In this document: piece by piece, positions 21,744 to 28,951 of the stretch
How positions within the stretch are numbered: the stretch's first letter is position 1
How the letters are laid out: every line of letters begins with the position of its first letter
Source of the DNA: Betaproteobacteria bacterium
GTDB lineage: Bacteria; Pseudomonadota; Gammaproteobacteria; Burkholderiales; Casimicrobiaceae
NCBI GenBank assembly: GCA_029884335.1
Contig: JAOUIA010000027.1
Location: forward strand, 1 to 43,952
DNA: 43,952 nt
Direction: 5' to 3'
The notes under the pieces: model-generated
Seen by the model: only the letters and a program-made list of their open reading frames with translations
Told to the model about the DNA's origin: nothing
The model's database searches: none
Made by a program: the position numbers and the translations under genes

Positions 21744-21859
21744 AGTCGCTGCGCGACTTTATGGCCGAGATTGGGGTCACCCGAAAACCGCGGGCAGAGC
21801 CCGACGGTTTTCGGCGGTCAGGAAACACCAGTGACGCGCGCCGGCGTACACCGGCGCGC
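21734..21859. repeat. Three consecutive hairpins between rpoA and rplQ
   Basis: First: a perfect 16-bp stem, 21734-21749 with 21753-21768 and a three-base loop, spanning the rpoA stop. Second: CCGAAAACCG at 21781-21790 with 21805-21814, containing an inner GGGC/GCCC stem. Third: GCGCGCCGG at 21836-21844 with 21851-21859. None has a downstream T-run. The 227-base gap is much longer than most rpoA-rplQ junctions. Confidence 0.8.
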
Positions 21860-21970
21860 TGGGATGCGGAAGCGGGTAGCACGAGGGTGGCGTCGGCGTA
21901 AAGCGGATGTCCCCTAAGACCAAGAAACGAGCGCGGTGAAAAGCTGCGCCAGAGTTGAAAGGAACAAGCC

Positions 21971-22363
21971 ATGCGTCACCGTCACGGGCTTCGCAAGCTC
22001 AACCGCACCAGCAGCCATCGCCTCGCGATGCTGCGCAACATGACCAACTCGCTGTTCACGCACGAGGTCATCAAGACCACGCTGCCGAAGGCGAAGGAGC
22101 TGCGGCGCGTCGCCGAGCCGCTGATCACGCTTTCCAAGACCGCGACCGTGGCGAACCGCCGCCTCGCGTTCGACCGCCTGCGCGATCGCGACGTCGTCAC
22201 CAAGCTCTTCAACGAGCTGGGCCCGCGCTACGCCGCGCGTCCCGGCGGCTACCTGCGCATCCTCAAGTTCGGCTTCCGCCAGGGCGACGCCGCCCCGATG
22301 GCGATCGTCGAGCTGGTGGATCGGCCCTCCGATGCGGCGCCCGCGGAGGCTGCCAAGGCGTAG
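21971..22363 (+). CDS. rplQ: 50S ribosomal protein bL17
   Basis: 130 residues. [20 protein letters not shown] opening, [19 protein letters not shown] and the [13 protein letters not shown] ending are diagnostic. bL17 sits near the tunnel exit. GAAAGGAAC lies about nine bases upstream. It closes the alpha operon. Confidence 0.97.
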   Translation: MRHRHGLRKLNRTSSHRLAMLRNMTNSLFTHEVIKTTLPKAKELRRVAEPLITLSKTATVANRRLAFDRLRDRDVVTKLFNELGPRYAARPGGYLRILKFGFRQGDAAPMAIVELVDRPSDAAPAEAAKA

Positions 22364-22385
22364 CAGGCAAGCCCGCACCACGGAC

Positions 22386-22419
22386 GAAGGCCGGGACCTG
22401 CGCCCGGCCTTCTTCATTC
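22386..22419 (+). terminator. Intrinsic terminator after rplQ
   Basis: GAAGGCCGGG (22386-22395) pairs perfectly with CCCGGCCTTC (22403-22412) across a seven-base loop, followed by a T-rich TTCATT. It ends the long ribosomal transcript 23 bases after the rplQ stop. Confidence 0.85.
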
Positions 22420-22501
22420 CGGGGTGCGCACGGCCCCTCGCGCCGGTGCGTGCTACGCTGCCCGCGGGCCCGGCATTCGCCGTGCGGAGGATCGATTGGC
22501 A

Positions 22502-23455
22502 ATGCGCAGCGCTCGCTGGCTCGCCGGGGCATGGCTCTGCCTCCGGGCCGCTTGTGCGATCGCAGCGCCAATCGCCGTGGGCTTCGTCGCCCCCGACGAG
22601 GAGCCGCGCTACACGACTCTGCTCGCGGGCTTCCGCAAGGGCTTGCAGGCGGCCGGTGGCGAGGCCGGGCAGGCCGTGGTGCTCGAGCACAGGATCCGGC
22701 GCGGCGACGCGTCCGGCGCCGGCCGGGCGGCGCTCGCTCTCGAGGCCGCCGGCGCACGCGTCGCTTTCGTCGTGGGAACCGAGCTCACGCGGGCGGTTCG
22801 TACCGCCGCGGCGGACTTGCCGATCGTGTTCGTCACCCCCGGCGATCCGGTTGGCGCCGGCGTGGCGGCGAGCCTGGCGCGCCCCGGCAACAACCTCACG
22901 GGACTCACGTTCGAGTACCCGACGCTGTCGGCGAAGCGCATAGCGCTCTTCAAGGAGTTGGTCCCGTCGGCGCGCGCGATCGGCGTCGTCTACGACGCAC
23001 GGGACGCGTCTCCGCAACAGGGCTACGCCGCCGCGGTGGAGGCCGCGCGCCGGCTGGAACTCAAGCTGGTGCCGATCGACGCCCGGGACCTCGCCGCCGG
23101 AGCCGTTGCGCCCGTCGGAGGGCTCGACGGCCTGCTGCTGATCCCCGGGGGCGCGATCGCCGTCGCCATCGCGCCTGCGGTCAGGCTGGCCGCGGCACGG
23201 CGGATCGCGCTGGTGGGCTGGACGCGCAGCGAGGCGACGCGCGACGCGACGCTGACCTATGGCGCCGCCGAAACCGAAGTCGCCGGCAATGCGGCGCGAC
23301 TTGTCGCGCGCATCCTCGCAGGCGCGAGCGCGGGATCGCTCGCGATCGAGCAGCCGACGAAATTCGAGCTGGTGATCAACGTCCGCGCAGCGCGCGAGCA
23401 CGGCCTCGCGATTCCGGATGCGCTGCTGGTCCGTGCCGACGAGGTGATCCGCTGA
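22502..23455 (+). CDS. ABC-type uncharacterised substrate-binding protein (PF04392 family)
   Basis: 317 residues. The N-terminus looks like a Sec signal peptide (Arg, hydrophobic run, AIAAP cleavage region). The two-lobe binding fold shows GFVAPDEEPRYTTLLAGF, PIVFVTPGDPVGAGVAASLARPGNNLTGLT (key part GDPVGAGVAASLARPG) and VINVRAAREHGLAIPDALLVRADEVI at the end. These are the usual PF04392 landmarks. No permease or ATPase is next to it, so it is an orphan; the ligand is unknown. GGAGG at 22486-22490 also suits an in-frame TTG at 22496, so the true start may be two codons earlier. Confidence 0.85.
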   Translation: MRSARWLAGAWLCLRAACAIAAPIAVGFVAPDEEPRYTTLLAGFRKGLQAAGGEAGQAVVLEHRIRRGDASGAGRAALALEAAGARVAFVVGTELTRAVRTAAADLPIVFVTPGDPVGAGVAASLARPGNNLTGLTFEYPTLSAKRIALFKELVPSARAIGVVYDARDASPQQGYAAAVEAARRLELKLVPIDARDLAAGAVAPVGGLDGLLLIPGGAIAVAIAPAVRLAAARRIALVGWTRSEATRDATLTYGAAETEVAGNAARLVARILAGASAGSLAIEQPTKFELVINVRAAREHGLAIPDALLVRADEVIR

Positions 23456-23495
23456 GCGCGGCGGAGGCCGCGGGGCATCGTGTAGCATCGCGCCC

Positions 23496-24509
23496 ATGAC
23501 CGTCCTCGTCACCGGCGGCGCCGGCTACATCGGATCGCACGTCGTCGCCGCGCTCGCGCGCGCGGGCATGCGCGCGCTGGTGCTGGACGACTTCTCGAAC
23601 AGCTCGCGCGCGGTCATGCCGCGCCTCGAGCGCCTCGCCGGGACGCACGTCCCGCTGGTCGAGGGCGACGTGCGCGACGCGACGTTGCTGCGGGACACGT
23701 TTGCTCGCCATCCGATTTCCGCGGTGGTCCACTGCGCCGGCCTCAAGGCGGTCGGCGAGTCGGGCGAGCGCCCGCTCGCGTACTGGGACGTGAACGTCAA
23801 CGGCTCGTTCCGGCTGGCCGAAGTGATGGGCGAGGCGGGCGTGGCCACGCTCGTGTTCAGCTCGTCGGCGACGGTCTACGGCCAGCCCGAGCGGCTCCCG
23901 GTCGACGAGAGCGCGCCGCTGAAGCCCGCGAGCGTCTACGGCCGCACGAAGCGCACGGTCGAGGACTTCCTGCGCGACCTCGCGGCGTCCAACGCGAACT
24001 GGCGCATCGCGATCCTGCGCTACTTCAACCCCGCCGGCGCGCACCCGTCCGCGCTCATCGGCGAGGCGCCGCGCGGCCGCCCGAACAACCTGGTGCCGTT
24101 CCTGTGCCGCACGGCGGCCGGGGAGTTCCCCGAGCTCTCCATCTTCGGCACCGACTACCCCACGCCCGACGGGACGGGCATCCGCGATTACCTGCACGTC
24201 GACGACCTGGCCGAGGGCCACGTCGCCGCATTGCGCTACCTCGCCGACCACGCCGGCGCGCTCACGCTCAACCTCGGCATGGGGCGCGGCTTCTCGGTGC
24301 TCGAAGTCGTGGCGGCGTTCGAGCGCGCGTGCGGACGCAGCGTGACGAAGTCGTTCGCGCCGCGCCGCGACGGCGACATCGCGTGCGTCTACGCGGATCC
24401 CGCGCGCGCGCAGCGGGTGCTGGGCTGGAGCACCTCGCGGGACCTCGACGCGATCTGCGCAGACGCGTGGCGGTGGCAGGCTGCCGGCGGGGGCTACGAG
24501 AAGGGCTGA
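23496..24509 (+). CDS. galE: UDP-glucose 4-epimerase
   Basis: 337 residues, an extended SDR enzyme interconverting UDP-glucose and UDP-galactose with bound NAD. The TGGAGYIGSH Rossmann motif starts at residue 6. The catalytic set is Ser124 (SSSATVYG), Tyr148 and Lys152 (YGRTK). RYFNPAGAHPSALIGE and GTGIRDYLHVDDLA are GalE signatures. Product feeds cell-surface polysaccharide or galactose metabolism; no other sugar-nucleotide gene is adjacent. Confidence 0.95.
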   Translation: MTVLVTGGAGYIGSHVVAALARAGMRALVLDDFSNSSRAVMPRLERLAGTHVPLVEGDVRDATLLRDTFARHPISAVVHCAGLKAVGESGERPLAYWDVNVNGSFRLAEVMGEAGVATLVFSSSATVYGQPERLPVDESAPLKPASVYGRTKRTVEDFLRDLAASNANWRIAILRYFNPAGAHPSALIGEAPRGRPNNLVPFLCRTAAGEFPELSIFGTDYPTPDGTGIRDYLHVDDLAEGHVAALRYLADHAGALTLNLGMGRGFSVLEVVAAFERACGRSVTKSFAPRRDGDIACVYADPARAQRVLGWSTSRDLDAICADAWRWQAAGGGYEKG

Positions 24510-24556
24510 ATGGGCGACCCCCGGCTGCGCTGCCGTCGCCCGCCTTCGATCGCTTC

Positions 24557-24862
24557 ATGCTGCGCATCTACACCGCCCGCGCGCGCTACGACGCCTGGCT
24601 CGTCGCCGACCGCCTGAACCAGGCCGGCATCCGGGCGCACGTGTTCAACCAGCACGCGCAGAGCATCGTCGGCGACGTGCCGCCCGACGTCGCGCAGCCG
24701 CAGGTGTGGATCGAGCGCGCGCAGGACGAGGAGCGGGCGCGGTTGCTGCTCGCGCGGCTGGACGAGGAGGCCGCGCGCGGCGGCAGCGCGCAATGCGCGA
24801 AGTGCGGCGAGGAGTCGCCGGCGAACTTCGACCTCTGCTGGAACTGCGGCGCTCCCCTCTGA
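24557..24862 (+). CDS. DUF2007-type protein with C-terminal zinc ribbon
   Basis: 101 residues. The N-terminal two thirds (RIYTARARYDAWLVADRLNQAGI, key part YDAWLVADRLNQAG) match the DUF2007 'putative signal transducing protein' domain. The C-terminus has two CXXC knuckles (CAKCGEE and CWNCGAPL), a zinc ribbon. The ATG at 24557 has no strong Shine-Dalgarno; no better in-frame start is seen. It converges with hemY at a six-base gap and no terminator separates the two. Function is unknown for the family. Confidence 0.75.
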   Translation: MLRIYTARARYDAWLVADRLNQAGIRAHVFNQHAQSIVGDVPPDVAQPQVWIERAQDEERARLLLARLDEEAARGGSAQCAKCGEESPANFDLCWNCGAPL

Positions 24863-24868
24863 GACCGC

Positions 24869-26269
24869 CTACGCCGCGGGGACAGGAGCGGCGAGCGTGC
24901 TTCGCAGCCGCTCGGCAAGTTCGACCCCGTTCTTGATGCAGTCGCCGAAGGCCACGCCGCCGCGCCAGTTCGCGCAGAAGTGGAGGCCAGGCAGCGCGGC
25001 GGCGGCCGCGTCCACGGCGGCGATGCGCGCGAGGTGCCCGATCGTGTACTGCGGGATCGCCTGCGGCCACCGGACGATCTCGTGCCACAGCGCGTTGCGC
25101 GCTCCGAGCAGCCCTTCGAGGTCCCCGCTCACGGCGCGCAGCAGCGCGCCGTCGTCGAGCGCCGCGAGGTCCGGGTTGCGGCGTCCGCCGGCGAAGGTCG
25201 TCAGCAGCGCGTGCCCGGGCGGCGCGCGCCCCTCGAACAGGCTGCTGGAGAAGAGCGTGCCGAGGATGCGCCGCCGCTCCTTCTTCGGCACCAGCACGCC
25301 GAAGCCGTCGAGCGGGTGCGCCACGTCCGCGCGCCGGAACGCCGAGGCGACGACGCACACGGGCGCGTACTCGACCGCCGCCAGCGCGCGCGAGAGCGCG
25401 GGGGCGCTCGCGTCGAACATCGGCGCGGCGGCGTGCGCGGCCGCGCTCACGACCACGCTGCGAGCCGCGTAGCGCACGCGCTCGCCGCGCCGCATTCCCT
25501 CGACCGCGAATGCGTCGCGACCGCGCGTAACCGACGTCACGCGCACGCCCGTCTCGCAGCGCAGGAGCCTGCGCGCGATCGCCCGCGCTGGCGTGTCCAT
25601 GCCGCGGGCGAAGCTGAAGCTCTTCGCCGCGTTCTTCGAGGCCTCGCCGCGCTGCCTGCGCTCCTTCGCGCCCCGGATCTGCCCGCGGATCAGGCTGCCG
25701 TACTTCTGCTCGAGCGCGTGCAGGCGGGGGAACGCGGCGGGCACCGAGATGCGCTCGGGGTCGCCCGCGTAGATGCCGGAGACGAACGGGTCGATCGCGT
25801 AGTCGAGGAACTCGTTGCCGAGGCGCCGCCGCACGAAGTCGGCGATCGACTCCTCGGCGCCGGCGGCCGCGGGCGCGACGAACGGCTCGCGCAGCAGCCG
25901 CAGCTTCGCGCCCAGCGTAAAGGCTGACGTGGCGAGGAATGCGCCGGGCGAGGTCGGCAACGCGACGAGCTTCCCGCCGCGAACGATGAAGCGCTTCGAG
26001 CCGACCGCGCCCGCGTCGCGGCGCTCGCCGAGCACGCCGACGTCGGCGAACAGCCGGTCGATCAAGGGCGAAGTGTCGAGCGCGCTGTTCGCGCCGGTCT
26101 CGTAGAGGAAGCCGTCGCGCTCGCGTGTCGCGATCACCCCGCCGGGCGCGTCGCCCGCGTCGACGACGCCGACGTCCGCGCCGGCGCTTTGCAGCGTGTG
26201 GGCGACCGTGAGGCCGGAAATGCCGGCGCCGATGACCAGCACGTCGAACGAAGCAGTCGGAGTGTCCAT
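24869..26269 (-). CDS. hemY: Oxygen-dependent-type protoporphyrinogen oxidase
   Basis: 466 residues, a flavin amine-oxidase-fold protein predicted to oxidise protoporphyrinogen IX to protoporphyrin IX. The dinucleotide motif VIGAGISGLTVAHTL begins at residue 12 and VDAGDAPGG completes the FAD signature. The C-terminal FAD segment is LHFCANWRGGVAFGDCIKNG, which resembles the HemY GNY.GGV..D.C pattern. The length matches HemY (about 460-480). It is the last gene of the haem/cytochrome block: a TPR gene and an octaheme cytochrome lie upstream. The open frame continues upstream of 26269 only as a shadow. Confidence 0.87.
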   Translation of the reverse strand: MDTPTASFDVLVIGAGISGLTVAHTLQSAGADVGVVDAGDAPGGVIATRERDGFLYETGANSALDTSPLIDRLFADVGVLGERRDAGAVGSKRFIVRGGKLVALPTSPGAFLATSAFTLGAKLRLLREPFVAPAAAGAEESIADFVRRRLGNEFLDYAIDPFVSGIYAGDPERISVPAAFPRLHALEQKYGSLIRGQIRGAKERRQRGEASKNAAKSFSFARGMDTPARAIARRLLRCETGVRVTSVTRGRDAFAVEGMRRGERVRYAARSVVVSAAAHAAAPMFDASAPALSRALAAVEYAPVCVVASAFRRADVAHPLDGFGVLVPKKERRRILGTLFSSSLFEGRAPPGHALLTTFAGGRRNPDLAALDDGALLRAVSGDLEGLLGARNALWHEIVRWPQAIPQYTIGHLARIAAVDAAAAALPGLHFCANWRGGVAFGDCIKNGVELAERLRSTLAAPVPAA

Positions 26270-26279
26270 GGCTTGCGTG

Positions 26280-26966
26280 TCAGCCGCCGCGCGACGCGGC
26301 GGCAGGTGGCAGCGTGAGTGCGGCGCGCCGCTCCGCGCGATCGATGGCGGCGGCGAGCTCGGTGCGCGCAGCCGTGCCCTCGGGGAAGTGGGGGAGGAGC
26401 GCGCGCCAGTGCCCGACCGCCTTGCGGAAGTCGCCGCGCTCGTAGGCGGCGCTGCCGGCCATCTCCAGCGCTTTCGGGTGCGAGGGATCGAGCGCGAGCG
26501 CGCGCTCGACGGCGGCGGCGGGCTCGCCCTCGAGGCGGCCGCCCTGGGCCATGCCGAGCGCGTCGGCGTACTCGCACAGCACGCCGGGGTCGCGCGCGAT
26601 CTTCGCCGACACCTCGATCGCCTTCGCGAAGTGCTGCGCGGCTTCGGCGAAGCGGTCCGCGTCCATGTCCAGCCGCGCGAGCGCGACCCAGGCGCGGCCG
26701 TCGCGGGGCTTGCTCGCCACGTGCGCGACGAGTCGCGCGCGGTAGGTCTCGCCCTCCGCCTCCGGACCGGGGATCTCGTCGTCACCGCCCGACGGGAACA
26801 GCGCCATGGCGACGGCCAATGCCAGGACGGGCAGCGCGACGGCGAGCACGACGGTCGTGCCGGGCAGCCCTGGGGCGCGGCCGACGAAGCGGGGCAGCGC
26901 GAACGCAAGCGCGACGGCGGCGGCGGCCGCGGCGACGAGCCAGTAGACGTGCGATGAATCGGGCAT
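26280..26966 (-). CDS. TPR membrane protein resembling the C-terminal part of CcmI
   Basis: 228 residues with two N-terminal membrane segments, then TPR-like repeats. Comparison with CcmI of the same operon shows a shared block: YADALGMAQGGRLEG here versus YADALGVAQGRSLDG there, and later ALDPSHPKALEMAG versus KADPNHWKANALAG. The predicted role is apocytochrome or partner binding in the periplasm, by analogy with CcmI. The start at 26966 avoids an implausible basic extension. It lies between an octaheme cytochrome and hemY, so a cytochrome-specific chaperone is plausible but inferred. Confidence 0.8.
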   Translation of the reverse strand: MPDSSHVYWLVAAAAAAVALAFALPRFVGRAPGLPGTTVVLAVALPVLALAVAMALFPSGGDDEIPGPEAEGETYRARLVAHVASKPRDGRAWVALARLDMDADRFAEAAQHFAKAIEVSAKIARDPGVLCEYADALGMAQGGRLEGEPAAAVERALALDPSHPKALEMAGSAAYERGDFRKAVGHWRALLPHFPEGTAARTELAAAIDRAERRAALTLPPAAASRGG

Positions 26967-27003
26967 GATCGGGAACCGAGGCTCGATTATCCGGCGCCTG
27001 CCG

Positions 27004-27033
27004 AAAAAAAGGCGAGGCACGAGGCCTCGCCTT
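27004..27033 (-). terminator. Intrinsic terminator after the octaheme cytochrome gene
   Basis: On the minus strand AAGGCGAGGC (27033-27024) pairs with GCCTCGCCTT (27018-27009) around a five-base loop, running into a seven-T tract. It lies 25 bases past the stop of the cytochrome gene and before the TPR gene, so the latter and hemY may need read-through or their own promoter. Confidence 0.85.
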
Positions 27034-27058
27034 GATTGGCGTCAGACGCGTGCCGACG

Positions 27059-28789
27059 CTACTTCCCGGGCACGCTCGCGGAGGCAGCCGCCGCGACAGG
27101 CTTTGCGAGGTCCGCGCGGCGCTTCGCCATCGCGTCGTCGAGCAGCTTGATGCCCTCGTTGGAGAACGCCACGCCCTTCTGGATCGAGTCGTTGGCCTCG
27201 TCGGGGCTGTGGAAGTGCGCGCCGTTGCTCGCCGTCCACCACTCCCAGTGGATGTGCGCGTCGTAGTGGATCTCGCGCGCCCTGGCGAGCGTCGCGTCGT
27301 CCACGCCGAGGCCGCGCGCCTCCTCGAACTTGTCCACGAACCGCGTGAGCGCGTACTCGGCCGCGCGCAGCTTGCCGAAGAAGCGGTTCTTCAGGGAATC
27401 GATCACATAGATCGCCTGCTCGGCCTTCCACTCGCTGTGGCAGGCGAGGCAGGTCTCCTTGATGTAGTGCTTCGGCGAGGTCTGCCAGTGCGAGGTGTAG
27501 GTCTTGCCGGTCTTCGCGTCCTTCACCTTGGGCATGTGGCAGCTCGAGCACTCGACGCCGGCCTTCTGGTGCTTGCTGCCGTAGTAGTTCTCGACGTCGG
27601 GGTGCTGCGCCTTCCACAGCAGCGCGCCGGTGATGGCGTGGCGGAAGTCGCGGAACTTGAGGTCCGTGTAGTGCTTGCCGATCTCGTCGACCTTCTTGAA
27701 CGGGAAGTGGTTCGTCCGCGCATCGGTCATGCCGATCGGCTGGCCCGTCGTCGGGTCGGTGCCGGGGTTGCAGTTGTACTCGACGTGGCACTGGCCACAC
27801 TGCAGGTTCATGTCGTAGCGGTCCAGCGTGGCGATCTTGCGCGTGTAGCCGCGCACGCCGAGGTCCTTCACCTCGATCTTCCCGGCCCGCGCGTCCTTGT
27901 GCCACAGCGTGTCCTTCTCGGGACGGGTCAGCGCCTGGATCAGGCCGTCGCGGATGACGCGCGGCTTGGCCGAGTGCGGGTCGTGGCAGAAGAAGCAGTT
28001 GAGCGCGTGGTTGGTGTCCTTGACGAACTCCTGCACCTTGGACGTGCGGCTCCACTTCGCGCCCGGCACCGGGTCCCCGAGGTAGGCCCAGTCGAGGATG
28101 TGGTCGGCGGTCTTGCACGACATGCACACGGGGTTCGCGGCCGCGGCGGTCCCTGGCTTGAACGCCTTGTGGTCGGCGCCAGGCTGCTTGTCCTCGAGCA
28201 CGTCCCAGACCTTGAAGTTGCCGCCGAACTTGGCGAGCCCGCGCCAGCCTTCCTTGTTCTCGAAGCGGCCGCCGAAGGCGCGGTCGACGACGAACTGGTC
28301 GTAGAGCATGAACGCGTGCGAGCGCGGCTCGTTGTGCTCGCGCGTGAAGCCGTGCGGCTGCATCAGCTTGTCGAACGCCGGATTCGGCGAGGGGCCGGTC
28401 GCCAGCGTCTTCGACTTACGCGCCGTCTTCTCCGGGTTCATCGTGTACATCGTGCGGTACTGGTTCGCGTGGCAGCTGCCGCACACCGCCGGGTCGGTCT
28501 TGGTGACCGGGCGGGACTTGGCGTTCGCCAGGTGCGCCGCAACGCCGTCGTGGCACGCAGCGCAGCCGACGGTCGCGTGCCTGGCGCCGACGTGGAATTC
28601 CTTGATCGGCGCGTGGCAGCCGTAGCACGCGGCGCTGTCGGCTGCGACCTGCTTGGCCGACGTCGCGGCCGGCTTGGGTGTGGCGGCCGGCTTGGCCGGG
28701 ATCGCGGATTGCGCTTGAACCGAGGCTGCGAAAGCCAGGGCGGCAAACGCGGCGGTGGCAAGGCCGACAAGCTGGCGAAGCCTGGTCAT
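27059..28789 (-). CDS. Octaheme nitrite reductase-like cytochrome c (ONR/NrfA superfamily)
   Basis: 576 residues with a signal peptide (cleavage near Ala26). Eight haem sites are visible: CYGCH 55, CAACH 76, CGSCH 103, CMSCK 222, CFFCH 265, CGQCH 331, CSSCH 414 and CLACH 447. The lysine-ligated site is fourth, as in the octaheme nitrite reductases (TvNiR); in pentahaem NrfA it is first. Tyr338 and Cys340 in HVEYNC fit the Tyr303-Cys305 thioether pair, and Gln395-His396 in QHPD fit the Gln360-His361 pair of TvNiR (numbers from memory). The predicted reaction is six-electron reduction of nitrite to ammonia in the periplasm. It is the only cytochrome in the ccm block. A nitrite, hydroxylamine or sulfite substrate cannot be separated by sequence. 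Confidence 0.88.
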   Translation of the reverse strand: MTRLRQLVGLATAAFAALAFAASVQAQSAIPAKPAATPKPAATSAKQVAADSAACYGCHAPIKEFHVGARHATVGCAACHDGVAAHLANAKSRPVTKTDPAVCGSCHANQYRTMYTMNPEKTARKSKTLATGPSPNPAFDKLMQPHGFTREHNEPRSHAFMLYDQFVVDRAFGGRFENKEGWRGLAKFGGNFKVWDVLEDKQPGADHKAFKPGTAAAANPVCMSCKTADHILDWAYLGDPVPGAKWSRTSKVQEFVKDTNHALNCFFCHDPHSAKPRVIRDGLIQALTRPEKDTLWHKDARAGKIEVKDLGVRGYTRKIATLDRYDMNLQCGQCHVEYNCNPGTDPTTGQPIGMTDARTNHFPFKKVDEIGKHYTDLKFRDFRHAITGALLWKAQHPDVENYYGSKHQKAGVECSSCHMPKVKDAKTGKTYTSHWQTSPKHYIKETCLACHSEWKAEQAIYVIDSLKNRFFGKLRAAEYALTRFVDKFEEARGLGVDDATLARAREIHYDAHIHWEWWTASNGAHFHSPDEANDSIQKGVAFSNEGIKLLDDAMAKRRADLAKPVAAAASASVPGK

Positions 28790-28913
28790 CCAATGTCCCT
28801 CCGAGACGAGCTTGGTGCTCGGAGAAGTCTAGCGTCGCGGCGGCGAGAGCCGGCGTGCGCGGAGAGCCAGATTTGCCGCAGGTCAACCGCTGCGGCGCGC
28901 ACCGTTGGAGCGC

Positions 28914-28927
28914 TTAATGCAGATCAA
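28914..28927. promoter_or_regulatory. FNR/Anr-like binding site upstream of the octaheme reductase gene
   Basis: TTAAT-GCAG-ATCAA matches the FNR consensus TTGAT-N4-ATCAA in nine of ten half-site bases. It lies about 125 bases before the reductase start in the 162-base ccmI-reductase gap. A TTGACC hexamer is nearby on the minus strand, but no clear -10 was found at the ideal distance, so the exact promoter is open. Confidence 0.45.
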
Positions 28928-28951
28928 GCCGAAAACGCGGACTCCGGCGAG

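Noticed and set aside
26270-26908. Apparent fusion of HemY to an N-terminal 213-residue extension
   Set aside because: The extension is an out-of-frame reading of the TPR gene, Arg/Ser/Pro rich, while HemY starts normally at 26269.
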